NCBI RefSeq assembly: GCF_000621485.1
Contig: NZ_JHYF01000002.1
Coordinates: forward strand, 186,001-250,000
Source of the DNA: Alkaliphilus transvaalensis ATCC 700919
GTDB lineage: Bacteria > Bacillota > Clostridia > Peptostreptococcales > Natronincolaceae
DNA: 64,000 nt
Direction: 5' to 3'
The first letter of the stretch is position 1. Each line of letters starts with the position of its first letter. A program made the translations under genes and the position numbers. Shown piece after piece: positions 1-7,817 of the stretch. Under the pieces are notes generated by a model. The model worked only from the letters and a program-made list of their open reading frames with translations, ran no database searches and was not told where the DNA came from.

Positions 1-24
1 TCTAATGGCACACTATAATTATGA

Positions 25-824
25 ATGCAACTAGGGAGGCAAAAGCAATGCAAACACCTTATATCCATCATATCTGTCATACTACTAATAACAATGCTAT
101 TTACAGGCTGTACCCCACAAAATGAATCAAATCTACAGCCTATAAGCACCCAGTCAGAAACCAAGGTACCAAAAGAGAATAGTGGAGAAATGATAGTCCA
201 TTTCATAGATGTAGGACAAGGTGACTCTACTCTAATTCAAACACCAAATGGAAAAGCAATACTTATCGATGCAGGAGAATATACCGTAGCAGAGAGGGTT
301 GTTGCTTACATAAAAGAACAGGGAATACTGACAATTGATGTACTAATAGCAACTCATCCCCATTCTGATCATGTAGGGGGTATGGCTGAAGTTATTAAGA
401 ACTTTAACATAGGTAAAATATAAATGCAATCATATCAGTAGGTACGGATAATACCTATGGGCATCCCCACGATGTTGTAATGAAAAGGTTAAAGGAAGCA
501 AATACAGAAGTTTATAGAACTGATATACATGGCGATATAGTTATTACAACCGATGGAAGTAATTATGACATAAAGTTAAATCCAATTAAGCAAGAGATTA
601 TAAAAAATGAAAGTGCAAAAGACCTGCAGAACAAAAATGGAATAAATATTAATACTGCAACTTTAGAAGAATTACAAGGGATCATACACATAGGGCTAGC
701 CTATGCACATCAAATTATAGAAATAAGACCTTTTACATCAATAGATGAACTCGTTAAGATAAACGGTATAAGTGTTGGACGATTAAAGGACATAATAGAA
801 GAAGGAAAAGCTTATGTTGAATAA
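25..824 (+). pseudogene. Broken ComEC-type metallo-beta-lactamase lipoprotein with C-terminal HhH domain
   Basis: The first part (25-423) encodes a lipoprotein signal ending in a lipobox Cys (LFTGC), then the start of a ComEC-like metallo-beta-lactamase domain with IDVGQGDST and the metal motif THPHSDH. It stops after NFNIGKI. The second part (about 423-824, another frame) resumes with SVGTDNTYGHPH and continues into a ComEA-like helix-hairpin-helix segment (NINTATLEELQGI...INGISVGRLKDI). Compared with the intact relative at 34262-35125, roughly 100 residues are missing from the middle, including the motif with GDAE and GHHGS. The gene is therefore an internal-deletion relic and should not be active. 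The start is unclear because a good GGGAGG lies inside the first frame. The DUF3006 gene follows directly. Confidence 0.8.
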
Positions 825-838
825 AGGGAGTGAAACGA

Positions 839-1039
839 GTGAAGGTGATTATTGATGGATTTGAAGAGAAATATGCAGTAGTAGAGCTAGAAAATAGAAA
901 GGTGGTTGATATACCAAAAGAACTATTACCTAAAGGAGCAAAAGAAGGAGATGTAATCGAAATAACGATTAATTCTCAAGAAACTAAAGAACGAAAAGAG
1001 AAGATAGAAAAGCTGATGAAGAATCTTTGGGCTGATTAA
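839..1039 (+). CDS. DUF3006 family protein
   Basis: A small protein of about 66 residues, starting MKVIIDGFEEKYAVVE and ending in a charged helix (KERKEKIEKLMKNLW). This matches the DUF3006 pattern of a short beta domain followed by a helix. I prefer the GTG at 839 over the one at 830 because AAAGGGAG (823-830) is then correctly spaced. DUF3006 genes commonly sit beside ComEC-like metallo-beta-lactamase genes, as here, but their biochemical role is not known to me. The 3' part of the gene and its downstream DNA are repeated at 3375-3763. Confidence 0.8.
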   Translation: MKVIIDGFEEKYAVVELENRKVVDIPKELLPKGAKEGDVIEITINSQETKERKEKIEKLMKNLWAD

Positions 1040-1203
1040 TTGATAAAGATATTAAAACAAACAAACCGATGGTGATAGCGCTATCGGTTATCTTAATGCT
1101 TAAAAGAGAGTAGAAATTTTTTAAAAATGTCGAATTATAAGAGAATTTGAGGAACGCTTTACAAAGGTGTAATAATATAGCACGTAGAATAGTGGCTATA
1201 TGA
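878..1203 (+). repeat. Long direct repeat, copy 1
   Basis: This segment covers the last part of the DUF3006 gene plus about 165 bp of downstream DNA. It recurs at 3375-3763 with high identity by eye; both copies end in the same CACGTAGAATAGT...TATATGA stretch. The non-coding part holds a hairpin (ACCGAT...ATCGGT near 1066-1088) and a conserved block TGTCGAATTATAAGAGAATT. The two copies bracket the islet at 1204-3374. Confidence 0.85.
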
Positions 1204-1285
1204 ATACATTAGGCGACATATATGATATTTGTGCATGATGTTTGTAACTTAAAAAATTAAACAGAATAGCAGGAGGAAGAATTAT

Positions 1286-1957
1286 ATGGGACAAGTATAT
1301 TCAAAAGGTAAAGTTATCGAGTATATATGGCAATACTCGCGATATTATGGGAATTTACTAGGATACTGTGAACAAATAGCAAATGATGAAAATGGACATG
1401 CTTCTCTTAATTATTTATTCAACTTAGCTGAAATTGTATTTAAATCAAAGATAAAAGATTATGATTCCGGATTCAAGAAAGTAATAGAAAAGTTAAAACA
1501 ACAAAATTTTATTAATGATATTGAATATGACTTTCTAAATAACCATGATAATGGTATGAGGCAAATAAGAAACTTGCTTGCTCATGCAAACTTATCCAAA
1601 TATAATATAATATTTTTAAACGAAGATAAAAATCTTTTATACCCATTAACTGAAAATGAAACATGTGTAAAACTATATCATTTATTTTCTGATATATTAT
1701 TTAACATAATGCTAAAGGTTATCAGTACAGAACTTATAGTTCCAATATCAATTGATCTTGATAAGGTAATTAACGATATAGATATCGAAATTAAGGTTAT
1801 TAGTGCAGAGAAACTATTAGAGTACAAAGGAATTGATTACCAAGAAATATCTGAATGGAACAATATTTCGGAAGATGATAGATACAGGCTTGCTGAAAAT
1901 AGTCAAGATGTTAATACCATAACGGAAATACTTAAAAATTTATTTGAATCAGAGTAG
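1286..1957 (+). CDS. HEPN-like protein, possible RNase
   Basis: A protein of 223 residues, mostly helical by composition. It carries R95-N-L-L-A-H100 in the context GMRQIRNLLAHAN, which fits the RX4-6H signature of HEPN-domain ribonucleases found in toxin-antitoxin, abortive-infection and CRISPR-associated proteins. No nucleotidyltransferase (MNT) partner gene is adjacent, so this is not an obvious HEPN-MNT pair. A good site, GCAGGAGGAAG, precedes the ATG. It is the first intact gene of the islet bracketed by direct repeats. The HEPN assignment rests on one motif plus helical character and could be wrong; the protein is otherwise unrecognised. Confidence 0.55.
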   Translation: MGQVYSKGKVIEYIWQYSRYYGNLLGYCEQIANDENGHASLNYLFNLAEIVFKSKIKDYDSGFKKVIEKLKQQNFINDIEYDFLNNHDNGMRQIRNLLAHANLSKYNIIFLNEDKNLLYPLTENETCVKLYHLFSDILFNIMLKVISTELIVPISIDLDKVINDIDIEIKVISAEKLLEYKGIDYQEISEWNNISEDDRYRLAENSQDVNTITEILKNLFESE

Positions 1958-2101
1958 AGTGTAGAAACGCCTCCTAACAATGCACTCAAGTTCGTTTTAG
2001 CTGATTAGGGTCACCCCTTTTAAGTAGTTGAGGCCAAAGCACATTTCTCAGTCCAAGATAAGAGCTATCTAGGGCTGAGAAACGTCTTGAGTGCAGAAAC
2101 G
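1957..2101. repeat. Nested inverted-repeat intergenic element
   Basis: TGCACTCAAG at 1981-1990 is exactly complementary to CTTGAGTGCA at 2086-2095. Inside it TTTCTCAG (2044-2051) pairs with CTGAGAAA (2075-2082). A near-identical 13-mer, GAGTG(T/C)AGAAACG, occurs at 1957-1969 and again at 2089-2101. The whole can fold into a long hairpin between two islet genes. No T-run follows, so it is not a simple terminator. Confidence 0.6.
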
Positions 2102-2133
2102 ATAGCCATTTAAATTAGAAAGGAAAGATTATA

Positions 2134-2762
2134 ATGAGGGATCCTCGAGGTAGATTTAAAAATATTGCACTTCACTTGTATCAATTACAATTGAGAGATA
2201 ATTTAAAGCAAGTATTCGATATTGATGATATCCAGGAAGAATGGTCATCAATGCGAGACGAATATGACCTCTCTATTTATTCTCCTCGATTGGATGTTGC
2301 AATAGGTCCTTTTGCAACTCATGAGCGTTTAGGTCTTGTATATGATGATATGTTAAGAAACCCTTTAATTGATGCTTCGTAAGGAGGCTGGTTGAATACA
2401 ATAGAAACAATTTAGAGAGATATGGAGATGGATTCGTTCTTCCTGCATGCTTTGAAGAGATTCTTTATATGAATCATAACGCAAGATGTTTCATGGCTAT
2501 TGAAATTGAGAACTTAGTTAGTAGAAAGCATCTAATGGGTGGAGCAATAAATGCATCTGCTCTTGGGAGATTTGGAGTAGTTATTCCGTGGTCAGATGAA
2601 AAATTGAGGGCATTCATTAGATTAGTTCGATATCTGCATTACCTTCGATACGCTGAGAAGAATACATTTGATACATCCAATCTATTAATAGTTACAAAAG
2701 AACAAATGGACACTGCAGTATTGGAAATATTAGAGCAAAGAATTGAGAATGTAGCGCAGTGA
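2134..2762 (+). pseudogene. Frameshifted gene, possible PD-(D/E)XK-like nuclease
   Basis: The first frame (2134-2382, starting MRDPRGRFKNIALHLY) and the second (read from about 2400 as NRNNLERYGDGFVLPAC, on to 2762) look like one protein of about 205 residues broken by a frameshift near 2383-2400. The combined reading has a conserved-looking Asp in SPRLDVAIGPF, then AIEIEN followed by SRKH. The order D...ExE...K is compatible with a PD-(D/E)XK nuclease core, but that is inference from spacing only. The break means no full-length product is made from this copy. It belongs to the decayed islet between the direct repeats. Confidence 0.55.
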
Positions 2763-2898
2763 AGAATTTTTGGTATATAATAAGAATACTGGTCAAATCA
2801 TCACTTGCTTTTTACCTAAATGGAGTAGTAGTAATGCCCGTAATATAGCAAAATGGAGTCAGGATGCATATAACTATTATGTAAACAATATAAAATAA
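2758..2898 (+). pseudogene. Gene-end fragment, unrecognised
   Basis: An open stretch with no good start reads SEEFLVYNKNTGQIITCF, then KWSSSNARNIAKWSQDAYNY, and ends at a TAA at 2896-2898. It looks like the C-terminal end of a larger protein whose front is gone. The style (short compact tail followed directly by a small gene) resembles the tail of a polymorphic toxin next to its immunity gene, but this is only a guess. It overlaps the end of the frameshifted gene upstream and lies 17 bp before the zinc-ribbon gene. Confidence 0.35.
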
Positions 2899-2915
2899 GA
2901 GGTGACTATTTCAAT

Positions 2916-3275
2916 ATGAGTAGGTATTTTTGTTCCATTTGTGGAAAAGTATTATTAGAAGAGTTTGCTATTGGGTATATTTGTGCTTGTTGTGGTAATG
3001 AATCGTGTGTGAGTGATGATATATTGCCTGAAGAATTAGAAAAATTCACCAATCAAGATTTAAATAGTGCAGGCTATGTTAAAAGTGATTTAGAAAAATA
3101 TGATCGTATGCCAGTCGAGGTAGCCCACCGATTATTAAGAGCAAAGTGGATAAATAGTGGGTGTAAGTGGAAGTTCAATGATGAAAACGAGATGCCTAAC
3201 GATTGGGGTTTGGAGAAAGCAAAACAGCAGTTAAGTAATATTGATGAAGATGTTGATGACTACATAAACAGATAA
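2916..3275 (+). CDS. Zinc-ribbon hypothetical protein
   Basis: A 119-residue acidic protein. The N-terminus has two CxxC pairs (FCSICGK and CACCGN, about residues 6-27), a typical zinc-ribbon layout. The rest is helical with several Trp residues and ends in DEDVDDYINR. AAGAGGTGA is upstream of the ATG. The function is not recognisable. It directly follows a toxin-tail-like fragment, so an immunity role is possible but unsupported beyond position. Confidence 0.6.
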   Translation: MSRYFCSICGKVLLEEFAIGYICACCGNESCVSDDILPEELEKFTNQDLNSAGYVKSDLEKYDRMPVEVAHRLLRAKWINSGCKWKFNDENEMPNDWGLEKAKQQLSNIDEDVDDYINR

Positions 3276-3374
3276 TAAAACCTTAGAGGGTTGATCTGTT
3301 TGACAAATACTCTAGGATTATGAGACATTTCACTCCATGGTTATTTTGGTATTGATTTAAAAATATTATGGAAC

Positions 3375-3763
3375 GTAGTAGAGCTAGAAAATAGAAAAAT
3401 GGTTGATATTCCAAAAAACTACTACCTAAAGGAGCAAAAGAAGGAGATGTAATCGAAATAAAGATTAATTCTCAAGAAACTAAAGAACGAAAAGAGAAGA
3501 TAGAAAAGCTAATGAAGAATCTTTGGGCTGATTGATTAATATAAATATAATAAACAAACCGATGGTATGATGATATGTTCCCCTTATGGTAGACAGTTAA
3601 AATTATAAAAACTGTTAACTGTAAGGAAGAGCATATCAACGCTGTCGGTTATTTTAATGCTCAAAAAAGAGTAAAGTAATTAATAAATGTCGAATTATAA
3701 GAGAATTTGGCGAACACTTTACAAAGGTGTAACAATATAGCACGTAGAATAGTAGTTATATGA
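3375..3763 (+). repeat. Long direct repeat, copy 2, with broken DUF3006 end
   Basis: This is the second copy of 878-1203. Bases 3375-3534 correspond to the DUF3006 3' half, but one base is lost in the AAAGAACTATTACC region (now AAAAAACTACTACC) and there is no start, so it is a relic. The non-coding part continues to 3763. A 68-bp palindromic insertion at 3571-3638 splits the hairpin that is intact in copy 1. The gap from 3276 to 3979 holds no real gene; past 3763 I see only an imperfect palindrome around CACGATTTACGAATC (about 3834-3848). Confidence 0.8.
3571..3638. mobile_element. 68-bp palindromic insertion, IS3-like ends
   Basis: The ends TGATATGTTCCCCTTA and, on the other strand, TGATATGCTCTTCCTTA are imperfect inverted repeats, and a CAGTTAA/TTAACTG pair lies inside. 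The element is absent from repeat copy 1, which dates the insertion after the duplication. The ends resemble IS3/IS150-type termini in style (TG start, GGTAGACA), but there is no transposase between them. It is best seen as a minimal non-autonomous or collapsed element. Confidence 0.45.
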
Positions 3764-3979
3764 CTATTGACATCAGGTAAAATTAAAGAGGTAAAAATTA
3801 GCAGAACAAGGTTCGTGAATATCTCCTAAACAGCACGATTTACGAATCTGGTTTCGGTAATATTACGTTATATGCAATCCCATTTTAAAATTGGATATAA
3901 TACATAATGTAGAAAGTTAAATAAATAAAAAAAGATGAAACGAAAAGTTTCAGATGACTTTGGAGGATAAGTAGTAAGT

Positions 3980-4561
3980 ATGTTAAATGTAAATATTAGA
4001 GATGTAAATATGAAATTTAAAACTTCAAATGAGGTTTTCTCACCTCTAAATGCAGATAGAGGGACTTTAGCTATGTTGTCAGTAGTTGAATTTAATGATA
4101 ATGATAAGATACTCGATTTGGGATGTGGTTATGGTATAGTTGGAATATTTTCAGCTAAGATAGTAGGTCCAACAAATGTAGTAATGACCGATATAGATAG
4201 TAAAGCAGTAGATATTGCTAGAGAAAATATTATCCTAAATGATGTCAAAGGAATTAGAATATATCAAAGCGATGGATTTAGTAATATTAATGAAAAAAAC
4301 TTTAGTTCTATACTTTCTAATCCGCCGTATCATACTGATTTTTCTGTTGCTAAAGAATTTATTGAAAAAGGATTTAATAGATTAGTGATCGGTGGGAAAA
4401 TGTATATGGTCACAAAACGTAAAGATTGGTATAAAAACAAGTTAATTTCTATATTTGGAGGTGTAAAAATTTGGGAATTAGATGGTTATAATGTTTTTAT
4501 GGCAATCAAGAAAGATAGCTTTTATGCTAATGTCAAGCCGATGAAACAAAAAAAGAAGTAA
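3980..4561 (+). CDS. RsmC-like class I SAM methyltransferase
   Basis: A 193-residue protein with the SAM-binding motif ILDLGCGYGIVGI (about residues 44-56), an acidic motif II (MTDID) and the catalytic motif SNPPYH typical of N-methyltransferases acting on nucleic-acid bases. The length and FSPLNADRGT front match the single-domain MTS/RsmC-like group, whose best known member methylates 16S rRNA guanine. The actual substrate here is unknown. The C-terminus is basic (KPMKQKKK), which fits RNA binding. AGGATAAGTAGTAAGT precedes the ATG. It stands alone between the repeat islet and the intron-bearing segment. Confidence 0.75.
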   Translation: MLNVNIRDVNMKFKTSNEVFSPLNADRGTLAMLSVVEFNDNDKILDLGCGYGIVGIFSAKIVGPTNVVMTDIDSKAVDIARENIILNDVKGIRIYQSDGFSNINEKNFSSILSNPPYHTDFSVAKEFIEKGFNRLVIGGKMYMVTKRKDWYKNKLISIFGGVKIWELDGYNVFMAIKKDSFYANVKPMKQKKK

Positions 4562-4609
4562 TTAGAATACGTGATAACTATTAATTTTACACATCAAAAC
4601 TAGAAAAGC

Positions 4610-4792
4610 TGTAGTGGGATTAGTGAATAAGAAACGTGGGACAGCAGATAACAGCGTGTTTGAGGGAGGTGCTGGAGGGCGCGTTTTGCGGGAAAGGTCA
4701 GAGCACCACACCTCCTCACTGGGTGGCAAGCACCGCCAAGACGGTCTATCTTTAGGGTCCAGTTCGAAGGCGTCGCAAACACGGAAACGTTA
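4610..4792 (+). ncRNA. GC-rich folded RNA candidate, 5' part (3' part at 6711-6735)
   Basis: The segment is visibly richer in G+C than its AT-rich flanks and folds in nested helices. CGTGTTT (4655-4661) pairs exactly with AAACACG (4777-4783). AACGT (4633-4637) pairs with ACGTT (4787-4791). Inside are GGTGCT (4668-4673) with AGCACC (4702-4707), GAGG with CCTC (4662/4714), GGTG with CACC (4722/4731) and GACG with CGTC (4740/4771). The outermost strand 4610-4618 pairs, with some G-U, to 6727-6735, beyond the group II intron. I infer a ~210-nt RNA split by the intron. The class is unknown; raiA-type RNA is one candidate to test. Confidence 0.5.
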
Positions 4793-6710
4793 GTGCGCCA
4801 AGCAAAGCTTGGCATCTCTTGCAGGGTGAGAGTCCCTGTCAGGTAAGGTATAACCAACCACCTGTATTGAGTGTTGCGCCAATGCTGGTGACAGTAAAGG
4901 TGAAGCGTACACAAAGAACTATATAGACCACAGGGGAGACCGTAATCCCTGAAACATATTCAGCCCCGTAAATCGTGTGCCTAGAAATAGGATAATGCAG
5001 ATGGCGACATGTTTAACGTCATGGAAGCCAATACAAAGAAGTCGTTAAAGGTGAGACTTTGGAGGGTCTGTCGGGGTCCAAGGACGTGGTATGTATGGAG
5101 AGAGATGTCAGGAACTTGGGAGATCTTATCATCCCTCTAAATGAGAAGCATATATCAACCGAAAAAGAAGAATATGTAAAGGTGGTAAGAAGTCGGATTT
5201 CTCCATATTACTCAGAGGGTGGGAGAGCCATCTACAAGGGGAAGGGAGAAACAGGAGTATGCACCATTCAAAGGAAAAAAATGCCAGACATGTAGGGTTG
5301 GAAAAACATTTGCAAACCTCCCTGAATGGTATCGAAAGGAAAGCGAAATACAAGAAAGACCATAAGTTTGAAAATCTATATAGACTACTGAATAAATGGA
5401 CTCTTAGCCAATCATGGAAGTCTATTAATAAAAGAGCAGCAAAGGGAGTCGACAAAATAAGTGCCAAAGAATTTGAATCCAACTTAACTGAAGAACTAAA
5501 TTTACTTGAAAGAGAACTAAGAAATGGATCATACCGTACCAACCTAGTAAGAAGAACACACATTAGAAAATCTAATGGTGGTCAAAGACCTCTAGGAATA
5601 CCAACTGTAAGAGATAAATTGGTACAAGCGACCTGCAGTAAAATACTAGAGGCCATCTATGAACCTAAGTTCTATGATTTTAGATATGGTTACAGAAAAG
5701 GAAAAGGTGCTAAAGATGCGGTTAAGCATCTAGGAAAGGAACTCAACTTTGGCAAATATGGCTATATAGTGGAGGCAGATATCAAAGGGTACTTTCAAAA
5801 TATCAACCATGAATATCTAGTGTCAATGCTATTCCATGATATAGCTGATAAGTCCTTTATAAGGCTCATCAAGAAATGGCTCAAAGCAGGGATTATGACA
5901 GAAGAGAACATCGTTGAAAAACCTCATCAAGGAACCCCGCAGGGTGGTGTCATTAGTCCCATATTAGCCAACATTTATCTTCACTATATTTTAGACCTAT
6001 GGTTTGAAAAAGTAGTCAAAAAGTACTTAGAAGGTGAAGGGATGTTAATAGCCTATGCTGATGATTTTGTATGCGCCTTCAGATACAAGAAAGATGCAGA
6101 ACGGTTTATGGTAGCGCTAGAGAGACGTTTCAAGAAGTTTGGTCTTGAACTTGCAAAGGATAAAACAAAACTCATAAAGTTCAGTAGATTTAGTAAAGAA
6201 AGAAATGGAGAATTTGATTTTCTAGGTTTTAACTTTAATTGGAGAGTATCAACGAAGGGGAAAGACATCATCACCCATACAACAAGTAAAGGAAAGTTTA
6301 AAGCATCAGTTCAGAGATTTAAACAGTGGATAAAAGAAAGTAGAAATAAGAGACTTAGGAAACTGACAGACCATCTGAACATCAAATTAAGAGGATACTA
6401 TAATTACTATGGGTTGATTGGAAACTATAAGATGCTTGAAAAGATGTATATAATTGTTAAAAGGCAGTTGTATAAATGGCTAAACCGAAGAAGTCAAAGA
6501 AGGAGCTTTAACTGGATAGAATTTAAGAAGAAGTTAAAAAACAACTATCCACTGTTAAAACCGTATGTAGAAACCGCAAACGAACAAATGGTATTTCAAA
6601 TATAAGCAGAATACGGAAGTAGAGATATACAACTGAAGAGCCCGGTGCGGTAGTTCCGCACGCCGGGATCTGTGCCAGGGGCGGTGGGTGACTGCTGGCT
6701 CTATGGCGAC
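4793..6710 (+). mobile_element. Group II intron with ORF
   Basis: The 5' end is GTGCGCC at 4793, matching the GUGYG rule, followed by the usual GGGTGAGAGTCCC domain I sequence. The splice site is supported by base pairing: IBS1 ACGTTA (4787-4792) with EBS1 TAACGT (5014-5019), and IBS2 ACACG (4779-4783) with EBS2 CGTGT (4974-4978). Domain V is the hairpin starting GAGCCCGGTGCGG at about 6638. Domain VI follows, with a candidate branch A at 6703 eight bases from the 3' end, so the intron ends ...GGCGAC at 6710. It encodes a reverse transcriptase and looks complete. Confidence 0.88.
5259..6605 (+). CDS. ltrA: Group II intron reverse transcriptase/maturase
   Basis: A 448-residue protein. It has the RT fingers and palm blocks, including GVDKISAKEFE, RPLGIPTVRDKLVQ, HQGTPQGGVISPILANIYL and the catalytic YADDF at about residues 266-270. 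The maturase (X) domain follows, with LRGYYNYYGLIGNY. No C-terminal HNH endonuclease motif is visible, so the protein should rely on RT and maturase activity only. It assists splicing of its own intron RNA and copies it during retrohoming. The ATG at 5259 has AGGAG only two bases upstream, so an alternative start is possible. The reading frame is intact. Confidence 0.93.
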   Translation: MHHSKEKNARHVGLEKHLQTSLNGIERKAKYKKDHKFENLYRLLNKWTLSQSWKSINKRAAKGVDKISAKEFESNLTEELNLLERELRNGSYRTNLVRRTHIRKSNGGQRPLGIPTVRDKLVQATCSKILEAIYEPKFYDFRYGYRKGKGAKDAVKHLGKELNFGKYGYIVEADIKGYFQNINHEYLVSMLFHDIADKSFIRLIKKWLKAGIMTEENIVEKPHQGTPQGGVISPILANIYLHYILDLWFEKVVKKYLEGEGMLIAYADDFVCAFRYKKDAERFMVALERRFKKFGLELAKDKTKLIKFSRFSKERNGEFDFLGFNFNWRVSTKGKDIITHTTSKGKFKASVQRFKQWIKESRNKRLRKLTDHLNIKLRGYYNYYGLIGNYKMLEKMYIIVKRQLYKWLNRRSQRRSFNWIEFKKKLKNNYPLLKPYVETANEQMVFQI

Positions 6711-6791
6711 GGTGCATTGGGGAAGACTCACTATGTTAAATCACATTTGTTAAATACATTATAATGAGTATTTATTGGAAAGGAATAAAAT

Positions 6792-7250
6792 ATGAATTTG
6801 AGAAAACCTCTTAAAGTAGTTACAAATGTTGCATATACTCTTGGAGTAGTTTTTACTTTATATTTTGGAACCATAAGTCTTTTCGGATCTAATGAATCTA
6901 TTTACCCTGCAGCAATGATTCCCATCACTTGGAAAGAAAGGGCATTCATCGGGCTTGCTTTTTATAAAGATCCAATTGTTGTAGATGAAAATTATGAAAA
7001 TTTATTTTGGTACTATGAATTTTTTACATTTTTTCTCATTATATTGGCGGTATTTTGGTATTTATACTTTTTAAAAAATAGATGGCTTGATTTACTAGTT
7101 TGTACACTTGTTTTATTTTACAGTTCATTTAGTTTTCGATTTTATAAAAAAATTAAATTTAAAAAGTTAAATTCCCTAAAAGTTAGGTATCTGAACCTAC
7201 ATAAGAAGACTATAATACTAATTTCATTAATAATAATATTGTTTTTTTAA
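6792..7250 (+). CDS. Small membrane protein, unknown
   Basis: A 152-residue protein with hydrophobic segments at about residues 13-31 (VAYTLGVVFTLYFGTISLF), 72-92 (FFTFFLIILAVFWYLYFL), 97-111 and the extreme C-terminus (IILISLIIILFF). The stretch between the first two is likely outside or in a loop. A basic patch (KKIKFKKLNSLKVR) follows the third segment. I recognise no family. GGAAAGGAATAAAAT precedes the ATG, and a terminator closes the unit at 7272-7305. It sits just after the intron-bearing RNA segment. Confidence 0.6.
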   Translation: MNLRKPLKVVTNVAYTLGVVFTLYFGTISLFGSNESIYPAAMIPITWKERAFIGLAFYKDPIVVDENYENLFWYYEFFTFFLIILAVFWYLYFLKNRWLDLLVCTLVLFYSSFSFRFYKKIKFKKLNSLKVRYLNLHKKTIILISLIIILFF

Positions 7251-7271
7251 TTGAGTGAATTTAATATCTCA

Positions 7272-7305
7272 AACAGACTCTTGAATGTATAGGGTCTGTT
7301 TTTTT
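7272..7305 (+). terminator. Intrinsic terminator
   Basis: AACAGACTC (7272-7280) pairs with GGGTCTGTT (7292-7300), followed by a T-run. It ends the small membrane protein unit. Confidence 0.85.
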
Positions 7306-7416
7306 GTTAGAAAAAAATTCATAGTTAACAATATGGGCTATGATGGTTCATGGTTTTATTTTGTCCACGTAATAGAACAATTTTCCAGTAGCATATATTT
7401 TAAAAGGGGTGATGTT

Positions 7417-7530
7417 ATGGAAAAGAAAAAACATAACATAGCAGTAATAGAAGAATTTAATAATACTAAACAAATGAAGGATAGCCTTCAACAATTGTTT
7501 ATCGAGATGATTTTAATAAGTGAGAAATAA
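7417..7530 (+). CDS. Small ORF ahead of the recombinase
   Basis: A 37-residue reading frame, MEKKKHNIAVIEEFNNTK... ending LFIEMILISEK. The ATG at 7417 has AAAGGGGTGATGTT upstream, a plausible site; the frame is open further upstream to 7285, but that part overlaps the terminator. Short ORFs like this are often found before large serine recombinases in mobile elements. No function can be assigned. A MITE-like element (7561-7756) separates it from the recombinase gene. Confidence 0.45.
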   Translation: MEKKKHNIAVIEEFNNTKQMKDSLQQLFIEMILISEK

Positions 7531-7560
7531 AACTTGATTTGCCACCTACTATACTTTACT

Positions 7561-7756
7561 GGGGAAATTGCATATTACCATAACAATAAACCATAACAAT
7601 AAATTTATATTCGATTTATGCAAAAATAAAAACTAAGTCGCGCATTGTGAAACGAGTAATCTCCTTTGTATTCCAACAAATTACTCGTTGAACACTAAGT
7701 AGCGAAGTTTTTATTTTGCATTAATATAAATATAATATCAATTATGCAATTTCCTC
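7561..7756. mobile_element. MITE-like palindromic element, copy A (full length)
   Basis: This 196-bp element starts GGGGAAATTGCATATTACC and ends AATTATGCAATTTCCTC, so its termini are inverted repeats. The interior is almost fully palindromic: AAAATAAAAACT...AGTTTTTATTTT, with a central stem ACGAGTAAT/ATTACTCGT. TACT flanks it on both sides (7557-7560 and 7757-7760), a 4-bp target duplication. No coding capacity. It shares the internal block TATATTCG(A/T)TTTATG with copies C, D and E. Confidence 0.8.
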
Positions 7757-7817
7757 TACTATTAATAAATGCATAAAGTAGGTGGTTATATTCTGTCTAA
7801 AAGGAGGATATAATCAC

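Noticed and set aside
1957-2101. Integron attC-like site (CCTAACAATGCACTCAAG...CTTGAGTGCA)
   Set aside because: The 5' side looks similar, but the required GTTRRRY-type core on the 3' side is absent and no integron integrase is seen.
4600-4914. Minus-strand ORF over the GC-rich segment and intron 5' end
   Set aside because: It spans the intron splice site and the folded RNA; its composition looks like a shadow of the RNA.
5059-5295. Short ORF upstream of the intron reverse transcriptase
   Set aside because: It lies within the structured domain I-IV RNA of the intron, and its product has no recognisable content.
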